From Candidatus Moraniibacteriota bacterium (GTDB taxonomy: Bacteria; Patescibacteriota; Minisyncoccia; Moranbacterales; UBA9337), in contig DOKP01000063.1 in assembly GCA_003510795.1 (NCBI GenBank), forward strand, positions 1 to 34,367: a stretch of DNA of 34,367 nt. The letters run 5' to 3'. How positions within the stretch are numbered: position 1 is the stretch's first letter; every line of letters begins with the position of its first letter. A model generated the notes under the pieces. That model saw only the letters and a program-made list of their open reading frames with translations. It searched no databases and was not told the origin of the DNA. Below are positions 1-7,559 of the stretch, one piece after another. Both the position numbers and the translations under genes were made by a program.

Positions 1-27
1 ACATATTGTATTGGAAGAGACTGTTTT

Positions 28-56
28 TTGCGAGAAAAGGCGGGGTGGTATATAAT
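28..56 (+). promoter_or_regulatory. Predicted sigma70-type promoter of the acetyl-CoA synthetase gene
   Basis: A TTGCGA element (28-33), a 17-nt spacer and a perfect TATAAT (51-56) lie about 95 nt upstream of the first gene. Transcription would start near 63, so the structured palindrome at 69-128 would sit in the 5' leader. This is read by eye, with no experimental support. Confidence 0.55.
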
Positions 57-68
57 TAGAGTGCAAAC

Positions 69-128
69 AACCCCCTCTGTCCTGCTGGACATCTCCCCCT
101 TTGAGTACAAAGATGGAGAGGGGAGGCT
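69..128. repeat. Branched palindromic element with AGTA loop (copy 1)
   Basis: This C-rich then G-rich stretch can fold into a three-way structure. An outer stem CCCCTC/GAGGGG encloses a small hairpin (GTCC-TGCT-GGAC) and a second hairpin whose tip is TTTG-AGTA-CAAA and whose base is TCTCC/GGAGA. The loop string TTGAGTACAA recurs in two other intergenic spaces (about 8600-8656 and 10438-10482) with different arms. It lies between the promoter and the first start codon, so it could form in the mRNA leader. A dispersed palindromic repeat family is the simplest reading. Confidence 0.6.
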
Positions 129-150
129 TTGATTTTTTAATAATAAAAAA

Positions 151-2202
151 ATGAAAAAAAATTTAGAAAAACTTTTTAATCCAAAGACGGTGGCGATTGT
201 GGGAGCTTCGGATAAGGCAGGCAGTGTGGGCAATGCCATTACCCAAAATCTTTTAAATTTAGGTTATGCGGGCGAGGTATTTTTGATTAATCCTAAATAT
301 CCAGAATTATTGGGACAAAAATGTTACGCTTCACTCAATGATGTGGAAAAAGAAATTGATTTGGCTATTATCGTGATTCCAGCTGCTTTTGTAAATGAAA
401 CTATAAAATTAGCAAAAAATGTAAAAAATTTCATCGTGATTTCTGCCGGTTTTTCGGAAATTGGAAAAGAAGGACGGCTTAAGGAGCTTGAATTATTGAA
501 AATTGCTAAAGAAAATGATGTGAATGTATTAGGGCCGAATTGTTTGGGTTTAATTATCCCAAAATTAAATTTAAATGCTTCTTTTGCGGGCGGGATGCCA
601 AAAAGCGGAGGAGTATCTTTGATTTCTCAGTCAGGGGCTTTGGTGGTGGCGATGATGGATATGGCGAGTGAAAGACAAATTAAATTTTCTCAAATTATTT
701 CTGTAGGCAATAAGATGCAACTGGACGAAATAGAACTAATGGAATATTTGGCCAATGACAATGAAACAAAAGTCATCGCTCTTTATCTTGAGGGGATTAA
801 AGATGGGCAAAAATTTATCGAAGTTGCCAAACGAGTGGTGCAAAAAAAACCTATTATCATACTCAAAGCCGGCATAAGTGAAAAAGCTCAAAAAGCTATC
901 GCTTCCCACACTGGGTCACTGGCTGGAAGTGATGAAATTATGAATGCGGCTTTTCGTAAAGCTGGAATTATCAGAGCGGAAAGTTTGGAAGATTTTTTTA
1001 TCCTAATAGCATTAATGGCTAACTTTAAAAATAATGTTAGCGGAGAATCAGTAATTATCACTAACGCCGGAGGGCCTGGCGTACTGGCCACAGATGCATT
1101 TGGCAGCAAGAAAATAAAATTAAAAGAGTTTTCAGCAGAAACTAAAGAAAAGCTAAGAGAATTCTTGCCCGCAGAATCTTCCGTAGAAAATCCGATTGAT
1201 TTGCTGGGGGACGCGACCCAGGAGCGCTACCAAAAAACTTTAGAATTATTGGAGAGTGAGGATGTGGGCAATGTACTTTGTCTGATGACTGCCCAAGATC
1301 AAACTCCGACCGAAAAAATTGCCCAAGTAATTGCAGACTTTAAAGAAAAATCTCAAAAAAATATTATCCCAGTTTTTATTGGAGGGGAAAAAATTAAAAA
1401 AGCCGTCGAAATTTTAGCCGAAAATAACATCCCTAATTTTAATTTTCCTAAAGAAGTGATTAATGGGCTAGAGAAGGCGCTGGAAAAGAAAGAAATTTTT
1501 GAAGCTAGCAAATCATTGCTGGGAAAATTATTCGGATCTAAAGATAAAAATATTATAAATATTGCTCTGGCGGAAAAGAAAAAAGCTCTCTTGTTTGGAG
1601 AGGCTGGAGAGTTGTCGCGAAAGTATTCAATCCCAGTCGTGGATTTTGTAAACTTGGCGCCAGGGCAAGAATTGGGCGAAGTTTCAGTAAAATTTCCAGT
1701 GGTGCTAAAAGTAGATAGCGAAAATGTCTTGCATAAGACTGAAAAAAGCGGATTGGTGTTGGGAATTAAAAATATCCAAGAACTTGGAGAAGCCGTGGCA
1801 GAAATGAAAAATAATTTTGCGGAAGAAAATTTAATTATCCAACCGATGTTGGAGCATGAAGCAGAATTAATTGTGGGACTAAAGCGAGATTTAGTTTTTG
1901 GTCCAGTAATCGTCTTTGGTTTGGGTGGAATTTATACAGAAGTTTTCAGAATGGTGGATTTCTTAATTTTACCGCTAGGGAAAGATGAGATAAAGAAAAG
2001 AATTATGGAAAGTAAAGTTGGATTTTTATTTAGAGAAACTCGCGGGAAGAAAGTGGGGGATATTGATGAGATGACAGAATTTATTTTTAATTTTGCTAGA
2101 TTAGTCGAAGAGCAAGAAGAAATAAAAGAAATTGATATCAATCCGCTTTTGATAACGAAAGAGGGAAAGCTGGTGGCGGTGGATGTTAAAGTGATACTTT
2201 AA
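151..2202 (+). CDS. Acetyl-CoA synthetase (ADP-forming), fused alpha-beta subunits
   Basis: The enzyme converts acetyl-CoA (or another acyl-CoA), ADP and phosphate to the free acid, CoA and ATP. It is a substrate-level phosphorylation step typical of fermentative archaea and many CPR bacteria. The N-terminus is a Rossmann CoA-binding domain (GASDKAGSVGNA near residue 18). The succinyl-CoA-ligase-like domains follow, with the phospho-histidine motif SHTGSLAGSD (His253). The C-terminal part from about residue 470 is the ATP-grasp beta region (VVLKVDSENVLHKTEKSG; ending in EIDINPLLI). In many organisms alpha and beta are separate genes; here they are one 683-residue chain, a common fused form. 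No clear Shine-Dalgarno precedes the ATG. The acyl substrate cannot be told from sequence; acetate is the family default. Confidence 0.9.
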   Translation: MKKNLEKLFNPKTVAIVGASDKAGSVGNAITQNLLNLGYAGEVFLINPKYPELLGQKCYASLNDVEKEIDLAIIVIPAAFVNETIKLAKNVKNFIVISAGFSEIGKEGRLKELELLKIAKENDVNVLGPNCLGLIIPKLNLNASFAGGMPKSGGVSLISQSGALVVAMMDMASERQIKFSQIISVGNKMQLDEIELMEYLANDNETKVIALYLEGIKDGQKFIEVAKRVVQKKPIIILKAGISEKAQKAIASHTGSLAGSDEIMNAAFRKAGIIRAESLEDFFILIALMANFKNNVSGESVIITNAGGPGVLATDAFGSKKIKLKEFSAETKEKLREFLPAESSVENPIDLLGDATQERYQKTLELLESEDVGNVLCLMTAQDQTPTEKIAQVIADFKEKSQKNIIPVFIGGEKIKKAVEILAENNIPNFNFPKEVINGLEKALEKKEIFEASKSLLGKLFGSKDKNIINIALAEKKKALLFGEAGELSRKYSIPVVDFVNLAPGQELGEVSVKFPVVLKVDSENVLHKTEKSGLVLGIKNIQELGEAVAEMKNNFAEENLIIQPMLEHEAELIVGLKRDLVFGPVIVFGLGGIYTEVFRMVDFLILPLGKDEIKKRIMESKVGFLFRETRGKKVGDIDEMTEFIFNFARLVEEQEEIKEIDINPLLITKEGKLVAVDVKVIL

Positions 2203-2441
2203 AATTGATACAAATGACGCGAATGAAATGCAAATGATGCTAATATGCAAATTAAAATTAAAAAGTTTGTAAAGTTTTTAAAGTTCATAAGGTTTGTAAA
2301 GTTAATTTGGAATTAATTTTAAATTTGAAATTTTGAATTTTGATTCAAATCTTAATAACTAATTTATAAAAACAAATTAAGATATTAAATCATTAAAAGT
2401 TGATTCGAAATTTTAAATTCGAAATTAAAAATTATAAGGGT
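2203..2441. other. AT-rich intergenic spacer with degenerate short repeats
   Basis: No gene is seen. The first part has drifting ATG-containing repeats of the AAATGATGCTAATATGC type, similar to those at 8469-8522. Next come near-repeats of GTTTGTAAAGTT (about 2262-2303) and a TTTGAAATTTTGAATTT low-complexity run. An AAGGG ribosome-binding site at 2436-2440 belongs to recJ. No convincing terminator or promoter was identified. Confidence 0.5.
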
Positions 2442-4157
2442 ATGATTTGGAAATTAAAAGAAAATAGTGAAGAGGTTTTTGAGAATGATTCATTGATTGA
2501 TGAACCACTGGCTTTACATCCAAAAGTATTAAAATTGCTTAATCAGAGAGGTATAAAAACCAAAGAGAAAATTAAAAAATTTATGTTTCCTAATTATGAT
2601 CAAGATATACTGGACCCATTTCTTTTCAAGGATATGCCTAAGGCAATGGAGCGTTTAAGATTAGCCAAAGAAAATAAAGAAAAAGTTCTAATTTTTGGAG
2701 ATTATGATGCTGACGGAATTACTTCGTCATTAATTTTGAAAGTTACTTTGGGGGAAGTTGGACTAAGCACAACTGTGTATATTCCTGACAAAGAGGATGG
2801 GTATGGATTGAGCGACGAAGCTCTTAAAATTTTTTCCGAGAAAGGTTTCACGCTTGTGATAACTACCGATTGCGGAATTACCAGCAAAGACGAGGTGGCA
2901 GGAGCGGCAAAAATTGGAATGGATGTGATTGTGACTGATCATCATCATGTTCCACCGGAGATCCCCTTGGCTGTAGCGGTAATAAATCCCAAGATAAAAA
3001 ATTGCGGTTATCCCGAAGATAATCTAGCTGGCGTGGGAGTGGCTTTCAAATTTGCCCAGGCGATTTATGACACTTTTTTACCGGAGAAAAAAGAGGCAAC
3101 TAAATGGATGCTGGATTTGGTGGCGATTGGAACAATCGCGGATATGGTGCCTTTGACCGGAGAAAATAGAACTATGGTTAAATTTGGGCTCTTGGTGCTT
3201 TCTAAGACTCGCCGAGTGGGACTTCAAGAAATGTTTAAGGTAGGGAGAATTTTAATTGATGAAAATAATTTTCCAGACGCACGAAAGATTTCTTTTCAAA
3301 TTGCGCCCAGAATTAACGCAGCTAGTCGCATGACGCATGCTGAAAAAGCTTTTTCACTTTTGGCAGAAACGGACAGAGTATTGGCTCGGGATATGGCGCT
3401 GGATATCGAATCTCAAAACAGCCGTCGGCAAAAAGAAACCGCCACAGTGGTAAGTGAAGCAGAAAAAATAGCAAAGAACTCTTTTAAAGATAAAAATTTT
3501 ATTTTAGTGGCTAACGAGAATTTTCCGATAGGTATCCTCGGTTTAGTGGCGGGGAAAATGGTGGATAAATTTAAGCGACCAGTGGCAATTTTGAAAAAAG
3601 GAAATGCAGAAAGCAAGGGATCATTCCGCAGTATTCCTCAAATAAATATTATCGAATCCATCGAAGCGTGTAGTGAATCATTGGTTAAATATGGCGGACA
3701 TGCTCAAGCGGCGGGAATTACGATAAAAAATGAAAATCTAGAAAAATTTTATGAAAAACTAGCAAGGATCATTGATGAAAAATTAGATGGGATGGATTTA
3801 TCGCCGGAAATAAAAGTAGATTTGGAATTAACTTCCCAAGACATCGGCCTTGAATTGATAGAAGATTTAAAAAAAATGGAACCTTTCGGCCAAGGAAACG
3901 AGCTACCGATTTTTATGATGAAAGAATTAATCATTCAAGATTTGAAATGGGTGGGAAATGGAGAAAAGCATTTGAAATTATTTGTACGTCCTAAAAATGG
4001 CAGTCCTAAAATTTTTGAAGCCATTGGTTTTAATCTGAGTGAGAGGTTTAAAGAATTAAAAGTAGGAGAAGAGATTAATTTACTTTTTAATTTGGAAGAG
4101 GATGAATGGAATGGGAACAAGAAGATACAGATGAAGATAATTGATATTAAAAAATAA
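2442..4157 (+). CDS. recJ: Single-stranded-DNA-specific exonuclease RecJ
   Basis: RecJ is a 5'-3' single-strand DNA exonuclease of recombinational and mismatch repair, in the DHH phosphoesterase superfamily. The first metal-binding motif is DYDADGITS (starting at Asp87). The DHH-type motif is DHHHVP (Asp166). The DHHA1 motif GGHAQAAG starts at Gly418, and an OB-like C-terminal domain follows. The frame is open from a TTG at 2400, but I place the start at the ATG at 2442. An AAGGG ribosome-binding site sits just upstream, and the product then begins MIWKL, near the usual RecJ start. The extra 14 upstream codons are low-complexity. The 571-residue length fits the family. Confidence 0.93.
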   Translation: MIWKLKENSEEVFENDSLIDEPLALHPKVLKLLNQRGIKTKEKIKKFMFPNYDQDILDPFLFKDMPKAMERLRLAKENKEKVLIFGDYDADGITSSLILKVTLGEVGLSTTVYIPDKEDGYGLSDEALKIFSEKGFTLVITTDCGITSKDEVAGAAKIGMDVIVTDHHHVPPEIPLAVAVINPKIKNCGYPEDNLAGVGVAFKFAQAIYDTFLPEKKEATKWMLDLVAIGTIADMVPLTGENRTMVKFGLLVLSKTRRVGLQEMFKVGRILIDENNFPDARKISFQIAPRINAASRMTHAEKAFSLLAETDRVLARDMALDIESQNSRRQKETATVVSEAEKIAKNSFKDKNFILVANENFPIGILGLVAGKMVDKFKRPVAILKKGNAESKGSFRSIPQINIIESIEACSESLVKYGGHAQAAGITIKNENLEKFYEKLARIIDEKLDGMDLSPEIKVDLELTSQDIGLELIEDLKKMEPFGQGNELPIFMMKELIIQDLKWVGNGEKHLKLFVRPKNGSPKIFEAIGFNLSERFKELKVGEEINLLFNLEEDEWNGNKKIQMKIIDIKK

Positions 4158-4227
4158 TTTCAAATTTCAAATTTCCAATTCCAAATCAATTTCAAATGAT
4201 AAAAAGTTTAATTTAATTTTAAAAAAT

Positions 4228-4833
4228 ATGAATATAAAAGCAGTCGTGTTTGATGCGGATGGGGTGGTGATAAATTCGCCTGGATATTTTAGCGTACAAT
4301 ACCAAAAAGATTTTAATGTTTCCAATGATGTTATGCTACCTTTTTTTAAGGGAAAATTTCAAGAGTGCTTGGTGGGTGAGGCTGATTTGAAAAAAGAACT
4401 GAAACCTCTTTTAAAGGAATGGAAGTGGCAAGGCGGTGTCGAAGAGCTTTTAAAATATTGGTTTGAAGCGGAACATTATATAGATGACAGGGCGATAACT
4501 GAAATAAAAAGACTGAGAGAAAAGGGAATAAAATGTTATCTGGGCACTAAGCAAGAAAAATACAGAATGAAATATATAGAAGAAGATATGGGACTAGGTG
4601 CTTTTTTTGATGGAATTTTTTCCTCAAGCAATATCGGATACAAAAAACCAAATGAGAGATTTTATGATTCTATAGCTAGTGTGCTAGAAAAAACTGAAAA
4701 AATTAAACCAGAAAATATTCTTTTTTGGGATGACAAAAAAGAAAATGTTGATGGGGCTAATGGATGCGGTTGGAATGCTTTTCTTTTTGCAAGCTTCAAT
4801 GATTTCAAAAAAAGAATGGATGATATTTTTTAA
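4228..4833 (+). CDS. HAD-superfamily hydrolase (phosphatase-like)
   Basis: A small haloacid-dehalogenase hydrolase of 201 residues. Motif I is VVFDADGVV (nucleophile Asp9, acid/base Asp11), with an alpha-helical cap. Motif III Lys is in YKKPNERFY and the metal-binding acidic motif IV is in FWDDKKENVDGA. Such enzymes dephosphorylate small metabolites; the substrate is not predictable. An ATG at 4141 is in frame, but the codons before 4228 come from a dispersed low-complexity repeat (CAAATTTCAAATTTCCAA type). The ATG at 4228 starts exactly at the family N-terminus MNIKAVVFDADG. The gap from recJ is only 70 nt, so co-transcription is possible. Confidence 0.85.
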   Translation: MNIKAVVFDADGVVINSPGYFSVQYQKDFNVSNDVMLPFFKGKFQECLVGEADLKKELKPLLKEWKWQGGVEELLKYWFEAEHYIDDRAITEIKRLREKGIKCYLGTKQEKYRMKYIEEDMGLGAFFDGIFSSSNIGYKKPNERFYDSIASVLEKTEKIKPENILFWDDKKENVDGANGCGWNAFLFASFNDFKKRMDDIF

Positions 4834-5030
4834 AATTAAAATGAAAAATTTTCTCCGTAGTTTGTTTTGGTAGGCGGTTATATTATTACACAGGCGTATT
4901 TAATATGACTGTCTTAATTCTCAAGCTATTTAAAAATTATTATTACCTTATCAGCTTATTTCCAGATAGCGTATTGGAATTATTTTAAATGTTATTTCTA
5001 GAATTTCTAAATAGCAAAGATAAATAAAAT

Positions 5031-5065
5031 CCGGTTATTTTCCGCGTATGTTGATATTTAACAGG
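5031..5065 (+). repeat. Cas2-like-gene-associated repeat, copy 1
   Basis: It contains the invariant core GTTATTTTCCGCGTATGTT found in all four copies. The ends CCGGTTA and TAACAGG make an imperfect inverted repeat with one G/A mismatch. It has the same orientation as the other three copies. Confidence 0.8.
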
Positions 5066-5137
5066 ATAGGCGTATATGAAGAAATAAGAATATGGAAATA
5101 TTAAAAAATAAGAAGATAAAAATATGAAAAATAGTTG

Positions 5138-5172
5138 CGGTTATTTTCCGCGTATGTTTACAAATGACAGGA
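5138..5172 (+). repeat. Cas2-like-gene-associated repeat, copy 2
   Basis: The same 19-nt core follows CG, and the right arm is AAATGACAG. Arms CGGTTATTT and AAATGACAG pair at eight of nine positions if one G-T wobble is allowed. It begins 107 nt after copy 1. Confidence 0.8.
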
Positions 5173-5237
5173 TTTTTTGTTGATTGCGTTTTTTAATTTA
5201 ATGTTTTTTACATAGATAATTTTTTAAAATTTAGAAT

Positions 5238-5855
5238 ATGAAAAACAAACACAAAAACAACAATAAAATTGATATTCAAGAAAGTATCGAAAATTTTCTT
5301 CATTCAGATAGCGCTCTGGCCATGACGACAAAATTTGTCTTGGCTTTTGTGGCAGTGGGGGCATTTGCTTTCGGGGGTGCGCTTATCCCTGGGATTTTAA
5401 AATGCATCAAAGAATTTGAGGGCAGTAGCAACTATTCAGATAAAAAAGTTAGGAATGCTGTGGAGGCTCTAAAAAGAGGAAAATTTATTAAAATAATAAA
5501 AAATAAAAATGGAAAAATAAAAATAAAACTTACTAATAAGGGAAGGAAAAGAATTATTGATATCGTTATAGATGATTTGATGATATGCGTGCCTAAGGTG
5601 TGGGATAAAAAATGGCGTATTTTAATTTTTGATATACCTAATCGGATGACTAATGAAAGAAATTCTTTTAGGCTAAAGATTAAGAAATTGGGTTTTTATC
5701 AATTTCAAAAGAGCGCCTGGTTTCATCCTTATCCTTGTGAAGATGAAATTTTGGCAGTGGCGGAATTTTATGCAGTAAGCGAATATGTGGAGATAATTAC
5801 TGCGGATAGAGTGCTTCATGAAAAAGAATTAAAAAAATATTTTAAATTAAAGTGA
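5238..5855 (+). CDS. Membrane-anchored PaaX-like protein with Cas2-like domain
   Basis: A 205-residue protein in three parts. Residues 29-54 are a hydrophobic segment (KFVLAFVAVGAFAFGGALIP). Residues about 55-115 look like a small winged-helix (DKKVRNAVEALKRGKFIKI, then a basic KIKIKLTNKGRKRI). Residues about 125-205 have the Cas2-like ferredoxin fold seen in the middle of PaaX repressors (WRILIFDIPN, LGFYQFQKSAWFHPYPCEDEI). Asp132 is at the place of the conserved Cas2 Asp. Genes like this are often labelled Cas2 in CPR genomes, but no cas1 or CRISPR array is present. It is flanked on both sides by paired hairpin repeats, so it may bind or cut them, or be regulated through them. Family placement is by motif; the function is unknown. 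Confidence 0.75.
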   Translation: MKNKHKNNNKIDIQESIENFLHSDSALAMTTKFVLAFVAVGAFAFGGALIPGILKCIKEFEGSSNYSDKKVRNAVEALKRGKFIKIIKNKNGKIKIKLTNKGRKRIIDIVIDDLMICVPKVWDKKWRILIFDIPNRMTNERNSFRLKIKKLGFYQFQKSAWFHPYPCEDEILAVAEFYAVSEYVEIITADRVLHEKELKKYFKLK

Positions 5856-5900
5856 TTTTTTTAGTGTTTATTCTAATAATTTTATCTTAAAGCGGAAGTG

Positions 5901-5933
5901 CTGTTATTTTCCGCGTATGTTCATAAATAGCAG
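5901..5933 (+). repeat. Cas2-like-gene-associated repeat, copy 3
   Basis: The invariant 19-nt core is flanked by arms CTGTTATTT and AAATAGCAG. These pair over all nine positions with one G-T wobble, leaving a 15-nt loop. This is the best-formed hairpin of the four copies. Confidence 0.8.
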
Positions 5934-5977
5934 TATGTGCGAGGTTGAGAAAATTTAAAAAAATAAAAAAGAGAAAG

Positions 5978-6010
5978 CTGTTATTTTCCGCGTATGTTCA
6001 TATTTAACAG
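5978..6010 (+). repeat. Cas2-like-gene-associated repeat, copy 4
   Basis: The invariant 19-nt core has ends CTGTTA and TAACAG, a perfect 6-bp inverted repeat. The copy is direct with respect to the other three. Confidence 0.8.
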
Positions 6011-6102
6011 AAGAGATGTTGGGGCGCAAGTGGATTTTAGCGGTTGTCCATGATGATACTGGCTATGTGTTATTTGCTTACTTCTTATTATTTTACAATG
6101 GG

Positions 6103-6132
6103 TTGTTTCGTAAAACGAGTTTTTGTGATAAA
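6103..6132 (+). promoter_or_regulatory. Possible promoter of the peptidoglycan hydrolase gene
   Basis: TTGTTT (6103-6108) is followed after 18 nt by an extended -10, TGT-GATAAA (6124-6132). Initiation would fall only a few nt before the ATG at 6146, giving a nearly leaderless mRNA. The element match is moderate. Confidence 0.35.
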
Positions 6133-6145
6133 ATTGACTTGAATC

Positions 6146-7459
6146 ATGAAAAATAAAATAAAATTTTTATTGTTAATTGTTTTTTTCTTGGGAGCCTCAA
6201 ATATATCGGGGGTTGATTTTGGTGTTTCGAGGGCCTGGGCGGTGGATTGTGATGTGCTAACGGGTGAAGAAAAGACGGCTTGCGAAGATGAAAAAGATGA
6301 TATCGAAGACGATATTGATGCTTTGGAAAAGAAATTGAAGAAGCAAGAATCAGAAAAATCTTCATTGGAAAGTAGTCTGGGAAAAGTTAATGGAGCGGTT
6401 TCTAGCACTAGGCAAGCGATAGCTAGTACGCAAGCTCAAATTGACGCTACGGAAAAAAATATTGAGAATAAGAAAAAATATCTAATAAATCTTGAGGGAA
6501 ATATTGAAAAAGAAAAAGAAGCTCTACGAAAAATGATACAGGAAAACTACGTTAATTCTAGTCAGCCGTTTTTATTTATTTTTTTTGATAAGGATAATTT
6601 CTTGGATGCCGTTACCAGTATTGATAATTTACTTAGGGTAAAGGAGGAAATCTTAATTTTGATGGAGAATATAAAAAGTGATAAAGAAAGCGTAAAAAAT
6701 GAAACTGTTCAATTGGATAATACTAAAAAAGAAAAAGAAGAGTTATTGGACATAAAAGAAAGCCAAAAGAAAGCTTTGGAAAGAGAGGCTTATGGAATCC
6801 AAGAAGAAGTAGCAGAAGTAGCAGATAGCATTGAGAGTCTGCGTTCAAAATTATCTGAAACAAAAAACGATTTAAATAAATTGTTAGGAAAGAGCTACGA
6901 TACCAACGATGTAAAAGAAGCAATTAAATTTGCCAGCAAACAGACGGGAGTGAGAAAGGGTTTTCTTTTTGGAATGCTGTCCATCGAATCGCGATTAGGC
7001 GCCTCAGTGGGAGGCTGTGATTTTAAGCAAAGTCGGATGAGTGCGGCTCGAGCTACTATATTTAAAGATATTTGCGAGGAGCTGAATTATAATTATAAAA
7101 AGCAAAAAGTTTCCTGTCCGCCATCGAGCTATAAGGGCACAGGTGGCGCCATGGGGGCTGCGCAGTTCATGTCTGATACTTGGAGGGGCTATGAATCAAA
7201 AATAGCCAATGCATCGGGGCATAGCGTTCCTGATCCATGGAATCTAGTTGATGGAGTGATGGCGATGGCTTTAAAATTAGAAAACGACGGGGCAACTAAA
7301 GGTGGAAAAACTACGATCACCAGTCCTTGCAATGGGAAAAAGATTTCTATCAAATGGGAAGAATATGCTTCGCTTAAATATTTGGGTTGGAGCTGTTATG
7401 GACTGACAAATTATGCCAAAAGAGTCCAAGCGTTGTCGGGAAATTATGACCAACTTTAG
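6146..7459 (+). CDS. Secreted coiled-coil peptidoglycan hydrolase with lytic-transglycosylase-like domain
   Basis: A 437-residue exported protein. Residues 1-32 are a signal peptide with a hydrophobic core (KFLLLIVFFLGAS). Residues about 45-245 form a long coiled coil rich in Lys, Glu and Gln, like the N-terminal regulatory coil of CwlO/PcsB-type cell-wall hydrolases. The C-terminal part is lysozyme-like. It has the presumed catalytic Glu281 in SIESRLGAS and the SLT-type signature GAMGAAQFMSDTW, then YASLKYLGWSCYG with cysteines that may form disulfides. The role would be cleavage of peptidoglycan in growth or division, possibly controlled by the coil as for FtsEX-regulated enzymes. No partner gene is adjacent. 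The catalytic class (lytic transglycosylase or muramidase) is inferred from motifs. Confidence 0.82.
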   Translation: MKNKIKFLLLIVFFLGASNISGVDFGVSRAWAVDCDVLTGEEKTACEDEKDDIEDDIDALEKKLKKQESEKSSLESSLGKVNGAVSSTRQAIASTQAQIDATEKNIENKKKYLINLEGNIEKEKEALRKMIQENYVNSSQPFLFIFFDKDNFLDAVTSIDNLLRVKEEILILMENIKSDKESVKNETVQLDNTKKEKEELLDIKESQKKALEREAYGIQEEVAEVADSIESLRSKLSETKNDLNKLLGKSYDTNDVKEAIKFASKQTGVRKGFLFGMLSIESRLGASVGGCDFKQSRMSAARATIFKDICEELNYNYKKQKVSCPPSSYKGTGGAMGAAQFMSDTWRGYESKIANASGHSVPDPWNLVDGVMAMALKLENDGATKGGKTTITSPCNGKKISIKWEEYASLKYLGWSCYGLTNYAKRVQALSGNYDQL

Positions 7460-7491
7460 GAATATTAAAATTTTTAAATTTTAATATTCCT
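7458..7491. terminator. Perfect 34-bp palindrome overlapping the stop codon
   Basis: Arms AGGAATATTAAAATTT and AAATTTTAATATTCCT (16 bp each, no mismatch) are separated by TT. The left arm includes the last two bases of the TAG stop of the peptidoglycan hydrolase gene. It lacks a clean T-tract, so it may be an mRNA 3'-end stabiliser or a bidirectional terminator rather than a textbook rho-independent one. Confidence 0.5.
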
Positions 7492-7498
7492 AATTAGT

Positions 7499-7527
7499 TT
7501 GCCCTGAGTTTATTTCTATGCTAGAAT
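7499..7527 (+). promoter_or_regulatory. Predicted promoter of ndk
   Basis: TTGCCC (7499-7504), a 17-nt spacer and TAGAAT (7522-7527) are preceded by TGC, an extended -10. It lies just after the palindrome that closes the previous gene, so ndk is probably its own transcription unit ending at the terminator at 8205. Confidence 0.55.
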
Positions 7528-7559
7528 CTTAAAGTGTTAATTTATTATTTTAAAAAAAT

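Larger units (their letters stand above)
4834..5237. other. Intergenic region carrying two 33-nt hairpin repeats
   Basis: No gene of this region is supported. It holds repeat copies 1 and 2, annotated separately. It may also hold a decayed copy at 4873-4911 (GCGGTTAT, then GCGTAT, then ATGACTG). The DNA between copies 1 and 2 is purine-rich and simple. No good promoter could be placed for the downstream gene. Confidence 0.5.
5856..6145. other. Intergenic region carrying two 33-nt hairpin repeats and a promoter
   Basis: No gene is supported. Repeat copies 3 and 4 lie here, 77 nt apart start to start, separated by A-rich simple DNA. The last 45 nt contain a possible promoter for the peptidoglycan hydrolase gene, annotated separately. 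Confidence 0.5.

Noticed and set aside
5853..5855. TGA recoding as in some CPR lineages
   Set aside because: TGA ends the Cas2-like and uppS genes exactly where the families end, and no frame needs TGA read as an amino acid.
5031..6010. CRISPR array next to a cas2 gene
   Set aside because: Only four repeats, in two separated pairs with unequal, A-rich intervals of 72 and 44 nt and a gene between the pairs; no cas1 or effector. The protein is PaaX-like.
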